A DNA stretch of 16,323 nucleotides from an uncultured Lachnospiraceae bacterium (GCA_910588845.1 CAJURU010000047.1:1-16323), one strand, 5' to 3'; positions 6,323-14,436 are shown, counted from the first letter of the stretch. The notes: generated by a model from the letters alone, not told the origin. Program-made: numbers and translations.

Positions 6323-7384
6323 TCATATGATTGTAATATCTCCGTCGTGTATGTTTCCGGCAGATGCAGCGGCCATTGGATCCGCTTGCGATTTGATGAT
6401 GGCAGCCAGATTGGATAAATACATTGCCGCAAAGAATTCCTGCCGGATGCTGATAGGTTTAACACTGTTAAAAGCTTCTATTTCAAGCCTGTTTTTAAGC
6501 TCTCTGTATTTACTTTCGACACCCCATCGCAGCCGGTATAAATCTGAAAATTTTTCTGCGGACATTTGGCTTTGAGTCAAATTTGTCACCAGATATTCAG
6601 GACTCCCATCCTCCAGCAAAAAATGAATGCTTCTCAAAGTAAGGGTTTCTTTATCTCGGGAAGCAGGATATGTGAACAGCGCATCGTCCTGTTCTGATAT
6701 CGCTTTCTTAAATGTTTTTGGCACGCGCATAAGGAACAGAATCTTTTTGGAGTTTAGATAACGGAACATGTCCTCGGAGGGATAGCCCCGGTCAAAAAGC
6801 AGGATACTGTTTGAAAATCCCGGCAAGAAATCCATATGGGATTGGGCTGATTCACGCTCATTGTAACGATAGGAATGAAGAGAAACATCGACCAAAATAT
6901 CATTCATCACATCATACAGGACGGATACGGAAGCAAGCGGTGACACAATTTGCGTTTTATTTGGATTGCCGCCAAATACTTCATAATTTTCTTTCGATTC
7001 TGGAATCTGTATGGTACTTCCATCAATGGCATAGATATGGAAATCATTCCAGGTAGGTAAATCTGTTGAAAAAGAATAGAACTGTTCCACTGAAAGGCGG
7101 AATAATTCAAGAAACGCCTTATAGGAAATGCCTTGTCTAGCTTTTGAAACTGCCTGTTTTGATACAAAGGAAGGAACATCAGATGAAAAATTATCTAAAA
7201 ACTGAGAATAGTTTATGGGAATGGATTTATGTGAAGATTGAAGCACAAAGTAAATCAGATTAGGGAAAGAAAGTTTTCCAGAACGTGTAAAAGCGTTGCC
7301 GATGCGATGATTTGCCAGGAAAACATCCGATGTGATAAGTTCATTGGAGCACTGTAAGATAGTTGTTAAAAGTTTTGTATTCAT
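6323..7384 (-). CDS. IS4-family DDE transposase
   Basis: The 353-residue protein shows the DDE residues: Asp121 in IYAIDGSTIQIP, Asp198 in LLFDRGYPSEDM and Glu290 in RWGVESKYRELK. The last lies in an exact Y-(2)-R-(3)-E-(6)-K signature (Tyr283, Arg286, Glu290, Lys297) of the IS4 family. The start is the ATG at 7382-7384, preceded by GCGAGGTG; an earlier in-frame ATG at 7412-7414 would lie inside the hairpin upstream and lacks a ribosome site. The protein ends about 55 residues after the signature Lys with a tail (AASAGNIHDGDITII) that looks less conserved. Some relatives continue further, so a shortened C-terminus is possible. The catalytic core is intact, so the element may still be active. 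Confidence 0.9.
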   Translation of the reverse strand: MNTKLLTTILQCSNELITSDVFLANHRIGNAFTRSGKLSFPNLIYFVLQSSHKSIPINYSQFLDNFSSDVPSFVSKQAVSKARQGISYKAFLELFRLSVEQFYSFSTDLPTWNDFHIYAIDGSTIQIPESKENYEVFGGNPNKTQIVSPLASVSVLYDVMNDILVDVSLHSYRYNERESAQSHMDFLPGFSNSILLFDRGYPSEDMFRYLNSKKILFLMRVPKTFKKAISEQDDALFTYPASRDKETLTLRSIHFLLEDGSPEYLVTNLTQSQMSAEKFSDLYRLRWGVESKYRELKNRLEIEAFNSVKPISIRQEFFAAMYLSNLAAIIKSQADPMAAASAGNIHDGDITII

Positions 7385-7391
7385 AAAAACA

Positions 7392-7421
7392 CCTCGCATT
7401 GAAAATATAATCAATGCGAGG
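7392..7421 (-). promoter_or_regulatory. Hairpin sequestering the transposase ribosome site
   Basis: CCTCGCATTGA (7392-7402) and TCAATGCGAGG (7411-7421) form a perfect 11-bp stem with an 8-base loop. In transposase mRNA the 3' arm ends in GCGAGG, the ribosome site. Readthrough transcripts entering from outside would fold and hide it. The same principle is known for IS10 and IS50. Confidence 0.6.
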
Positions 7422-7484
7422 CAACATTTTTTGGCCGCTTTGTCAAGTGTTTTTTTATGAATTTCTCATCTTTATTGATATAGC

Positions 7485-7519
7485 TTAAGTTGACGACATT
7501 GCCGGTTAAGCCGGTGGTT
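7485..7519 (-). repeat. IS right terminal inverted repeat
   Basis: TTAAGTTGACGACATTGCC (7485-7503) is the exact reverse complement of the inner left end. The similarity resumes at GGTGGTT (7513-7519). Confidence 0.75.
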
Positions 7520-7597
7520 CTGATTTTTCTCTGATAGCAATCGCATATAGGAGCGGAAGAAGAGGGAGTTTCTAATCGCCTATTGCTTCTATAAAAG

Positions 7598-7762
7598 GTG
7601 CAGGTTATAGGCGTTGCAAGGGAGTCAGCAATTTGGACAGCAGTGGAAATATGGCAGGAGTCAGGAGCGGCTTTTTTGGCTACAGTTGACAAAGCTGCTC
7701 AAAAGTTTTCTATAAGCCATGAGGTAGCAGAAGAGGAAGTAAGCGAATATTGGCAGGAATGA
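7598..7762 (+). CDS. Unrecognised 54-residue frame, probably a gene remnant
   Basis: The frame from GTG 7598 to the TGA at 7760-7762 encodes a helical, Glu/Ala-rich peptide including GVARESAIWTAVEIWQESGA and, at the end, FSISHEVAEEEVSEYWQE. The composition looks like a real protein C-terminus, not a random frame. A stop lies just before the GTG and no clear ribosome site is seen. A different frame just upstream (from 7551) is open for about 19 codons, so it may be the frameshifted tail of a gene broken by the IS. The terminator at 7815-7859 fits as its transcript end. I do not recognise the family. Confidence 0.25.
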   Translation: MQVIGVARESAIWTAVEIWQESGAAFLATVDKAAQKFSISHEVAEEEVSEYWQE

Positions 7763-7814
7763 TTTGATATAGTCGGGGATTGGCATAAATGGATATTTTT
7801 ATACAGATACACAG

Positions 7815-7859
7815 AAATCCGCAGGATGGCGTGAATTATAGCCGTCTTGCGGATTTTTT
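7815..7859. terminator. Strong hairpin terminator between convergent units
   Basis: The 16-base arms at 7815-7830 and 7841-7856 pair with two G-U pairs around a 10-base loop. Six T at 7854-7859 follow on the plus strand. It would stop plus-strand transcripts well; on the minus strand the T tail is short. It abuts the helicase stop codon. Confidence 0.7.
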
Positions 7860-10366
7860 CAATTCTCAAGATATCTTCTCCGATAATATTCCATCGTCCG
7901 ATATTCTAAGATATCTTTCATGTGATTTTGGAAGGCTTCGTTTGCAATACAATCTCTTAATTCTTCTCGGAGGGCAATTGCAAAACCCTCTTTCTCAATA
8001 AAGAAACCTTTGCCTGAAGATTTTAAAAAGCGAATGGGCATAGTTTTGGCCTTGCTCAAATGCTGTTTATCGGTCATATTTTGGTATTGTTCATAAGAGA
8101 TATCTGTGGAGAAATCCCGCCAATTCGTTCCGGTGTCAAAGAAGTTTTTCCAGCTTTTTAAGACTTCTTGTTCCGTAACGTCCAGCCGTATATCACCGTC
8201 ATTGTAGAAAGCATATAAGATGGGCATTTTATATACTTTCTGCATATTTGTTGTTTCTATCACAGAGATAAATTCCCTGCCGATGCCCTTGTATAAAATT
8301 TCTTCTTCCGCCGACAGCTCATGTAAATTGTATAGAAAGTCTAAATATCTGTGAAAGGGATTTTCTTTCGCATGTTTTATGCAGTACTGATAAATGTCAT
8401 CATCCATATAGGTAAATAACTCCATTCTGGTAGGCACGTTTCCTTTTAACAGTTCTTTTATGCGATAGTACTCGTTGTGTATTTTTTCTTTTATGGATAA
8501 TGATTTTTTATTCAATTCCGCAAACAAATCAATCAGCCGCATATCAAAATCTACGATACAATCGTCAGGGTATTCCATCTCATAGTAATCGTATGCGTTC
8601 TTGTCAGCAGCAGATTTCCCATTGGAAAGTAATAATGGAGCTTTGCCGGCCTTTTCGTAGTTGCCTATGAAATCAAGGACATTCAAATATTCTTTACCTC
8701 TGTAAGTACGAAGCCCGCGTCCCAATTGTTGTAAGAAAACAATTGGCGATTCTGTGGGCCTTAAGAACATAACCATATCAAGCGGAGCGATATCTAATCC
8801 CTCGTTAAACATATCAACCGAAAAAATCACTCGGATTTCCTGGCGGTATAACTGTTGGATTGCTTTATTCCGATCTTCCGAGAATTCCCCGTCTGCGTTG
8901 CTGTATACGGCGACAGATGGAATTCCCCTTTTACAGAATTCGCCCGCCATTTCCTCAGCATGTTGTCTGGAACAGCAAAAACCGAGAGCTCTTTTGGAAC
9001 GATATTTACAATAATATTTGTAAATCAAATCATATCGTCTGTGATTGCCTTTGTAGATATTTGTCAGTTCCCGTTCATCGTAACGGCCTCTCACAATATG
9101 CAGGCCGGAGTAATCTGTCTCATCATAAATGCCATAATAATGAAAAGGCGCCAGTATACCTTTGTTGATAGCTTCTTTCAAAGAAATCTCATATGGTACA
9201 TTGTAGTCGCATAATTCATAAATATTTTTCCCATCCAGGCGTTCCGGGGTTGCCGTAAGTCCCAGCATAAATTTAGGCCTGAAATAGTTTACAATTCTTT
9301 TATATTGTTCGTTTACTGCATGGTGAAATTCATCAATCACAATATAGTCAAAATAATCTTCTGCGAAGTATTCGTTTGTTAAATATTCTGGTCTGCCTAA
9401 TGTGGCAACGGAAGCAAATACCACAGATTTATCGGTATCTTTTTGCTTGCCGTTAAAAAATCCATAATTTTTTGAGCAGCGCACATTTTCAAAGGAGATT
9501 GCCGCTTGTTTTAAAATTTCTTCTCTGTGCGCAACAAACAAAACGGTCTTGTATTTCACAGAATCAAATGCTGCAAGGTAAGTTTTGCCGACGCCGGTAG
9601 CAGCCTGAACAAGTCCTTTTGCCGCTCCCTCGGCTCTGCTGTTTTCCAGTGCATATAACGCCTCAATCTGGATGCCTCTCGGCTGGAATAATATTTCTGT
9701 TTTACTTTCTGTGTTTTCAATATCATCATATCTGGCCAGGTCTTTTGATACGGACGGTTTGCGCCAGTTTTTAGAATATCTGCGCAATTCCTCATCATCT
9801 ATAATAATAGAATGGTGAAAAAATAACTCCTCAAAGGTCTCATAAAACAGATGAAAATTTTTCTCGTCCGTAATACTGTTAAAGCGATAATTCCATTCAA
9901 TTCCTGAGGTGAGAGCGCTTCTTGAAATGTTCGACGAACCGATATAAATTTCACTCATATTATCATAGTGAAAAATGTATGACTTGGGATGAAAAGAGCG
10001 TTCCCGGTCATTATAAAACCTTAAATCTACGCGATTTCCTAATTCTTTCTTCACCATACAAAGGGCGGACGGTTGTGTAATTCCGAGATAGTTTCCGGTG
10101 AGGATCCTTACCTGTACCCCTCGGTCTAAAGCTGCTTTCAAATCTTTTAAAATCATTTTGATACCGGATTCCATAAGAAAAGACACAATGATGTCTATCT
10201 TTTTGGCGGCTGCGATACTTAATTTGAGTTGATAATATAAAAAACGGCTTTGGTTTGTGCCTCCGGTCATTACATCTGTTGATTCAATCATCAGGTTCTT
10301 TGGCTGGTTATCATGTATTTCTTCATTAGGGGCGTTTACAATTTGCGCAATATTAGATTGAGCCAT
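7859..10366 (-). CDS. PLD-like nuclease domain fused to SF2 DEAD/DEAH helicase
   Basis: The 835-residue protein has three parts. Residues 30-185 resemble a phospholipase D-like domain with one HxK motif (His126, Lys128 in FHPKSYIF) and GSSNISRSAL (143-152). Residues 225-570 form an SF2 helicase: a Q-rich entry motif near 228, Walker A ATGVGKT (256-262), DEFH box (345-348), GLTATPERLDG (369-379), VDMFNEGLDI (517-526) and the arginine finger motif QQLGRGLR (546-553). The last 265 residues are a family-specific tail I cannot name. PLD-helicase proteins are often annotated as type III restriction-like and occur in defence and DNA-processing loci. The ATG at 10366 follows GAGGTGAAG and lies inside the methyltransferase gene (31-base overlap), so the pair is coupled. 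Anti-phage activity is inferred, not shown. Confidence 0.85.
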   Translation of the reverse strand: MAQSNIAQIVNAPNEEIHDNQPKNLMIESTDVMTGGTNQSRFLYYQLKLSIAAAKKIDIIVSFLMESGIKMILKDLKAALDRGVQVRILTGNYLGITQPSALCMVKKELGNRVDLRFYNDRERSFHPKSYIFHYDNMSEIYIGSSNISRSALTSGIEWNYRFNSITDEKNFHLFYETFEELFFHHSIIIDDEELRRYSKNWRKPSVSKDLARYDDIENTESKTEILFQPRGIQIEALYALENSRAEGAAKGLVQAATGVGKTYLAAFDSVKYKTVLFVAHREEILKQAAISFENVRCSKNYGFFNGKQKDTDKSVVFASVATLGRPEYLTNEYFAEDYFDYIVIDEFHHAVNEQYKRIVNYFRPKFMLGLTATPERLDGKNIYELCDYNVPYEISLKEAINKGILAPFHYYGIYDETDYSGLHIVRGRYDERELTNIYKGNHRRYDLIYKYYCKYRSKRALGFCCSRQHAEEMAGEFCKRGIPSVAVYSNADGEFSEDRNKAIQQLYRQEIRVIFSVDMFNEGLDIAPLDMVMFLRPTESPIVFLQQLGRGLRTYRGKEYLNVLDFIGNYEKAGKAPLLLSNGKSAADKNAYDYYEMEYPDDCIVDFDMRLIDLFAELNKKSLSIKEKIHNEYYRIKELLKGNVPTRMELFTYMDDDIYQYCIKHAKENPFHRYLDFLYNLHELSAEEEILYKGIGREFISVIETTNMQKVYKMPILYAFYNDGDIRLDVTEQEVLKSWKNFFDTGTNWRDFSTDISYEQYQNMTDKQHLSKAKTMPIRFLKSSGKGFFIEKEGFAIALREELRDCIANEAFQNHMKDILEYRTMEYYRRRYLEN

Positions 10367-10932
10367 CTTTCTTCACCTCGATTCGGCCGTACATCAAAGG
10401 TTAGCCATTGTTCTTCTATCGTTAAGCCTTCTATTTCTGCTAGAAAAGCGGCAAAGGTTTCTTCTGTCATGTCAAGGAAATAGCGGCCATTTCTTTCACC
10501 TTCAAAGGTTCCGTATTTAAAAGAAGTATAAATGATGCCCTTATTCTTTAAGGCGACTGTCATTTTACGCATAACGTCGGTCAGTTCATGATAGGGCAAA
10601 TGCAGAATAGAAGAACATGCCCAGATACCGTCATATGCTTCTATGGCTGATAATTCCTCAAACCGCATACTTTTTACGTGAATTCCAGTATATTCACTTG
10701 CAAGTTTGCATAGTTCAAGTGATCCGTCGCTAGCATCTACCTGAAAACTCTGGGCAAGAAAATGTTTAGTATCACGGCCTGAGCCGCAGCCAAAGTCAAG
10801 AATAGAGGCGCCGACAGGTAATTTATCTGTAAATGTTTTTCGGGTTGCCTCAAAGTCTACACAAACTGTATCAGAAATAAATTTTTGGGCGTTAAGATTG
10901 TAATAAGCAATCGTCTCATCTGGTGTGAACAT
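10336..10932 (-). CDS. Class I SAM-dependent methyltransferase (TehB-like fold)
   Basis: The 198-residue protein carries the SAM-binding motif ILDFGCGSGRD (44-54), an acidic DASD (66-69) and the post-motif YDGIWACSSILHLP (100-113), all typical of small class I methyltransferases. No DPPY-type catalytic motif or target-recognition domain is seen, so it is not an ordinary DNA modification enzyme; its substrate may be a small molecule, protein or RNA. The start is ATG 10930-10932 with AAAGGAA upstream. An in-frame ATG at 10962 is unlikely because it falls on the -10 box. It is the first gene of the operon and overlaps the helicase start by 31 bases, which points to a joint function. Confidence 0.85.
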   Translation of the reverse strand: MFTPDETIAYYNLNAQKFISDTVCVDFEATRKTFTDKLPVGASILDFGCGSGRDTKHFLAQSFQVDASDGSLELCKLASEYTGIHVKSMRFEELSAIEAYDGIWACSSILHLPYHELTDVMRKMTVALKNKGIIYTSFKYGTFEGERNGRYFLDMTEETFAAFLAEIEGLTIEEQWLTFDVRPNRGEERWLNLILRKL

Positions 10933-10962
10933 CGTAAATTCCTTTCTTCGGGATTCAACCAT

Positions 10963-10991
10963 ATTCTATCATATTTGACATTTTGCCTCAA
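10963..10991 (-). promoter_or_regulatory. Promoter of the methyltransferase-helicase operon
   Basis: TTGAGG (10986-10991) and TAGAAT (10963-10968) on the minus strand are 17 bases apart. The boxes lie about 30 bases upstream of the ATG at 10932. Confidence 0.65.
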
Positions 10992-10995
10992 CGAT

Positions 10996-11070
10996 TTAAA
11001 GTAATTCTTCAACAATGATGTCGTATCCGATTTGTTTTGCCCAGTGCAATCCGTTTTGCCGTCTATTGCC
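10996..11070 (-). pseudogene. Ankyrin-repeat-like C-terminal remnant
   Basis: On the minus strand a frame ending in TAA at 10996-10998 reads GNRRQNGLHWAKQIGYDIIV followed by EELL. LHWA, the Gly and IVEELL match the core of an ankyrin repeat. Only about one repeat is present, and the promoters of both flanking operons overlap or abut it. It looks like the end of a deleted gene. Confidence 0.35.
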
Positions 11071-11094
11071 AGAATGATGTTTTGAAGATATAAT
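11066..11094 (+). promoter_or_regulatory. Promoter of the PRTase-TRSP/StiP operon
   Basis: TTGCCA (11066-11071) and TATAAT (11089-11094) are separated by 17 bases. They sit 50 bases upstream of the ATG at 11144. Confidence 0.75.
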
Positions 11095-11143
11095 ACTAAG
11101 AAGATATTTGATTTCAGAAATAAAACCTCAAAGGACAACCAAC

Positions 11144-12334
11144 ATGAAATATTCACAAAAAACTCTCGTAAAAATCGCCAAACGAGAAAATAACACAAAA
11201 AGAAATTACCTGGTAGTCAACCCATTGCAGGGCAAGCATGTGCCGGTTTCCCCGTCCAGGGCGCTGGCTTTGTTTTCCGACCTGGCAGACGTTATCCGGG
11301 GAAATTATGCAGGCGAAAAACTCCTTCTCATAGGGTTTGCCGAGACGGCGACGGCGATAGGCGCGCAGGCGGCAATTGTCTTGGGGACAGAATATATCCA
11401 GACCACGCGCGAGGTGATGAAAGGCGTGGATTATCTGTTCTTCTCGGAAGAGCACAGCCATGCGACCGAACAGAAACTTGTCAAAAATAATATGGACGGG
11501 GCGGTCGGGCGTGTAGACAGAATTGTCTTTGTCGAAGACGAGGTTACCACGGGCAGGACGATACTAAATATTATTTCTGTCTTGCAAAAAGAGTACCGCA
11601 AAGACATAAAGTTTGCGGTTGCCTCTATCCTCAATGGCATGTCCGAGGAGCGCCGGATGTTGTATGAAGAGAAGTCCATTAACCTTCATTATCTTGTGAA
11701 GACAGACCACAGCCGCTACGGTGAAATTGCGGACACATTTGCCGGAGATGGCGCGTATAAGAAATGTTTTACTGACGCTGGGGAGTACAGGGATTACATT
11801 ATAGGAAATAGGAAGTATAAGGATTGTGCAATAGGCGATGGGAGAGATACCAACTATTCCGACTATGTACAACAAAAGGTTCCGGTCGTGCCGATTGCTG
11901 GCAGGATGGACGCAAGGCGTCTCGTGCACGCCCATGCGTATGAGGCGGCGTGCAGGAAGCTGTTTGAGGACATATCAGCAGCACATCCCTTGCCTGTGAA
12001 GGAAAGAATACTGGTCGTGGGTACGGAAGAGTTTATGTTTCCGGCATTGTTTGTAGGCGCAGAATTAGAGAAACTTGGAAATGAAGTAAAGTGCCATTCT
12101 ACGACAAGAAGCCCTATCATTGTCAGCACGGAAGAACAATATCCCCTTCATGCAAGGTATGAACTGCGCAGCCTCTACGATGCGGACAGGAAGACATTTT
12201 TGTACGATATAGACGCCTACGACCAAGTGTTGGTGGTAACGGACGCGGAACTGTCGGAGGATGAAGGGGTGCACAGCCTGATACATGCGCTGGCAGTCCA
12301 AAATAAAAATATTACAGTGTTTAGGTGGTGTTAA
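11144..12334 (+). CDS. Phosphoribosyltransferase-TRSP domain protein (Ter-associated biosynthesis)
   Basis: The 396-residue protein has an N-terminal phosphoribosyltransferase domain (about 20-220) with the PRPP-binding loop FVEDEVTTGRTI (129-140). The C-terminal TRSP domain (about 245-396) contains GTEEFMFPA (293-301) and the name-giving Thr-Arg-Ser-Pro at 321-324. This PRTase_2 plus TRSP order is typical of the biosynthetic part of Ter stress systems, proposed to make a nucleoside-like product from a ribosyl donor. The ATG at 11144 is chosen because AAAGGA lies 8 bases upstream; the TTG at 11108 has no such site. The StiP/PELOTA gene follows after one base and is probably cotranscribed. The real reaction and product are not known. 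Confidence 0.85.
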   Translation: MKYSQKTLVKIAKRENNTKRNYLVVNPLQGKHVPVSPSRALALFSDLADVIRGNYAGEKLLLIGFAETATAIGAQAAIVLGTEYIQTTREVMKGVDYLFFSEEHSHATEQKLVKNNMDGAVGRVDRIVFVEDEVTTGRTILNIISVLQKEYRKDIKFAVASILNGMSEERRMLYEEKSINLHYLVKTDHSRYGEIADTFAGDGAYKKCFTDAGEYRDYIIGNRKYKDCAIGDGRDTNYSDYVQQKVPVVPIAGRMDARRLVHAHAYEAACRKLFEDISAAHPLPVKERILVVGTEEFMFPALFVGAELEKLGNEVKCHSTTRSPIIVSTEEQYPLHARYELRSLYDADRKTFLYDIDAYDQVLVVTDAELSEDEGVHSLIHALAVQNKNITVFRWC

Positions 12335-12335
12335 T

Positions 12336-13385
12336 GTGAGAAGTTCCTATAAAGCAGATGATGTGACGCTGCTCTTAAAGGATATTACAGGGCTTGTAAA
12401 TCCTCAGCCTACAGAAGAGAGAGAAAAGCTGATTCAGACCGGCAGACATTATAGTGAAATGCTGCCCATCGAATATGTGCCGACAGAAAAATATATGGAA
12501 GCATATCAGGATGCGCTGGAAAAATATGCGGGCGCCACGGCGCAGGCGGTCGGGCGTCTTTCACAAAAAATCATGCAAAAGAGGGGCAAAGACGTGGTGC
12601 TCGTCTCGCTTGCGCGGGCGGGAATTCCCATCGGGATTCTGGTGAAACGGTATCTGAGAGCCAAATATCAGGTGGAAGTCCCGCATTATGCCATCTCCAT
12701 CATCCGGGGGCGGGGCATTGACGATAACGCCATGAAGTTTCTGCTGCATAAATACAGGCCGCAGCAGCTTCTTTTTGTCGACGGCTGGATCGGCAAGGGA
12801 GCCATCTTAAAGGAACTGGAAAAAGACGTCGCAGCATATGCAGGCGTTTCGCCGGAGCTGGCCGTGGCGGCAGACCCAGCCAATGTGACCGATTTGTGCG
12901 GCACGCATGAAGATATCCTTATTCCAAGTTCTTGCCTCAATTGTACGGTTTCCGGGCTTATCAGCAGGACGTTTCTCAGGGATGATATCATCGGAGCCGA
13001 AGATTTTCATGGCGCCGTCTTCTATGAGGAAATGAAAGATTCTGACTTGTCTTATGAATTTATTGAGGCCATCGAAAGCTGCTTTGAGATGGAGCCGGGA
13101 CAGGAGCGTGAAGCGGCAGCCGGGCGCGGCCTAGATGAGGTGAAGGAAATTGCCGGGCGCTTCGCTGTGGATGACGTCAACTTAATTAAACCAGGAATTG
13201 GAGAAGCGACCAGAGTTTTATTGCGGCGGGTGCCGTGGAAAGTTTTGATAGATGAAAGGTACAGAAGAGATCGCCAACTGGAACATTTGGTAAGGCTGGC
13301 AAAAGAAAAGCATGTGCCCATAGAGTATTACCCCCTGAAGCATTACAAATGCTGCGGCATTATTAAAAAATTAGCGGATGCATAG
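12336..13385 (+). CDS. StiP/PRTase-like protein with C-terminal PELOTA RNA-binding domain
   Basis: The 349-residue protein matches the StiP family, called cysteine protease or phosphoribosyltransferase-like in different annotations. Residues 86-101 (DVVLVSLARAGIPIGI) and 144-157 (QLLFVDGWIGKGAI) look like the core strand and PRPP loop of a PRTase. Cys200 and Cys203 (SSCLNCTVSG) are candidate functional cysteines. Residues 283-345 (IKPGIGEATRVLLRRVPWKV onward to HYKCCGIIK) are a PELOTA-type RNA-binding domain. The GTG at 12336 follows AGGTGG with a 7-base gap, one base after the stop of the PRTase-TRSP gene. The two form an operon of the Ter-associated biosynthetic set. The protease label is doubtful, since the sequence favours a PRTase-like fold. 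Confidence 0.85.
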   Translation: MRSSYKADDVTLLLKDITGLVNPQPTEEREKLIQTGRHYSEMLPIEYVPTEKYMEAYQDALEKYAGATAQAVGRLSQKIMQKRGKDVVLVSLARAGIPIGILVKRYLRAKYQVEVPHYAISIIRGRGIDDNAMKFLLHKYRPQQLLFVDGWIGKGAILKELEKDVAAYAGVSPELAVAADPANVTDLCGTHEDILIPSSCLNCTVSGLISRTFLRDDIIGAEDFHGAVFYEEMKDSDLSYEFIEAIESCFEMEPGQEREAAAGRGLDEVKEIAGRFAVDDVNLIKPGIGEATRVLLRRVPWKVLIDERYRRDRQLEHLVRLAKEKHVPIEYYPLKHYKCCGIIKKLADA

Positions 13386-13422
13386 AGTATGCGGAGTTTT
13401 TAAGGATTAGCCAACATAGAGG

Positions 13423-13464
13423 AAAAAAGCTAAAAAGCCGGCAGAAACCTGGGAGTCTGCCGGC
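13423..13464 (-). terminator. Terminator of the aldolase-like gene
   Basis: GCCGGCAGA (13437-13445) and TCTGCCGGC (13456-13464) form a perfect 9-bp stem. On the minus strand it is followed by five T and then, after AGC, six more. No T run follows on the plus strand, so it mainly serves the leftward gene. Confidence 0.8.
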
Positions 13465-13473
13465 GCGCTGCCG

Positions 13474-14436
13474 TCAGTCTTTCACCCCGAATACTTCTGC
13501 CAGAAATAGTATTTTCTGCGCCCAGTTCTGGTGCGTCTTGTATTCGTTCATCCGTTCCTTTGCCGGGCTGCCGGACACGAGAGTTTGGCAATTCATGTCC
13601 CAGTTTATAATCGACCTGGCGTCGTCAAAATCACTTCTTGAAACCTGGTACGCGCGGTTGAGTACAGGAATCTGTTGGGGATGGATTACTGTTTTGCCGG
13701 TAAAGCCGCAGAGCTTATCATCCGCAATCTCCGAGAGCAGTCCTTCTTTCCAGTTTACTCCTGAATAATATTCCCAGACCGGGCCGGAAACCACATAATC
13801 CATGCCGTAGACCGTAATGATGTCTGAGAAAATATCGGCAATCGGCCGGATGCGGTGGATGGATTCATCGGCATGTCTGCGAAAGCCAAATAGATGGCAC
13901 AAATCATTGCCGCCCACGCGGATATTGAGGACGAGCTCCTCAATGGCTGAAAGGGAATCTTTCAAGCGGTAAAGAATGTCAGCCCTCTCCTTAATGTTGA
14001 CAATGCATGAGCTCTCGTATATGGGCATCATATAAAATGGATGGGCGCCCAATTCATTGGCCTGAATGATGGCCTGGATGTATGTATTTGCATTTTCAGT
14101 ACTGAATTTGGGGATAATATACCCCGTGATTATTTCAGCGGACGGACCGAATGCTTTCGTGAGCTTTGTGATTTGCCGTGGGCTGCGTACGCGGATAAAA
14201 ATCTTCGGCAGATAAAATTGTCGGCTCTGGAAACTCTCGTAGATTTGTTGGATGGAACCAAGCAAGGCTTTCTCAGCCCCTTCCACAAAATTATCGTTAA
14301 TCGTGTCTTCTAAGCACAGCGCCAATGAAAAATTTGTCCCGAAATCTTCATGGATGATGGAGTCAGCGATGCTTTTTCTACATGCAGGGCAGTAAAGCAA
14401 CGCCCCTACGCTATAATATAAAATGTTGTTTTTCAA
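13474..14436 (-). CDS. HpcH/HpaI aldolase-like C-C bond lyase (Ter-associated)
   Basis: The 320-residue protein has the TIM-barrel motifs of the citrate lyase/HpcH family: LCLEDT (41-45 region, acidic pair), IRVR (81-84), IIPK (107-110), MPIYES (137-142, with a likely metal-binding Glu), NIRVGGND (171-178) and KTVIHPQQI (248-256). The closest match is the C-C bond lyase branch found with PRTase-TRSP, PELOTA and YceG genes in Ter-type clusters, where it is thought to act on the sugar or side chain of the product. The start is TTG at 14434-14436, with AGGGAGA about 10 bases upstream and no ATG in reach. It converges on the StiP gene and diverges from the YceG-protease gene, so it has its own promoter and control. 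Confidence 0.85.
   Translation of the reverse strand: MKNNILYYSVGALLYCPACRKSIADSIIHEDFGTNFSLALCLEDTINDNFVEGAEKALLGSIQQIYESFQSRQFYLPKIFIRVRSPRQITKLTKAFGPSAEIITGYIIPKFSTENANTYIQAIIQANELGAHPFYMMPIYESSCIVNIKERADILYRLKDSLSAIEELVLNIRVGGNDLCHLFGFRRHADESIHRIRPIADIFSDIITVYGMDYVVSGPVWEYYSGVNWKEGLLSEIADDKLCGFTGKTVIHPQQIPVLNRAYQVSRSDFDDARSIINWDMNCQTLVSGSPAKERMNEYKTHQNWAQKILFLAEVFGVKD

Larger units (their letters stand above)
6155..7519 (-). mobile_element. IS4-type insertion sequence, about 1.37 kb
   Basis: The element holds one transposase gene between inverted ends. The inner 19 bp (GGCAATGTCGTCAACTTAA at 6171-6189, reverse complement at 7485-7503) match perfectly. Similarity extends outward to AACCACC at 6155-6161 and GGTGGTT at 7513-7519, giving 35-bp ends with about 30 matches. 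I find no convincing direct target duplication outside these limits, so the outer borders could be off by some bases or the element may have recombined. Confidence 0.8.

Noticed and set aside
7411..7692. 93-codon minus frame crossing the IS right end
   Set aside because: It runs from flanking DNA through the terminal repeat into the RBS hairpin, has no recognisable domain, and the plus strand shows a more protein-like frame there.
10960..10962. Upstream ATG for the methyltransferase (MVESRRKEF...)
   Set aside because: It overlaps the -10 box of the operon promoter, whereas ATG 10932 has a good ribosome site.
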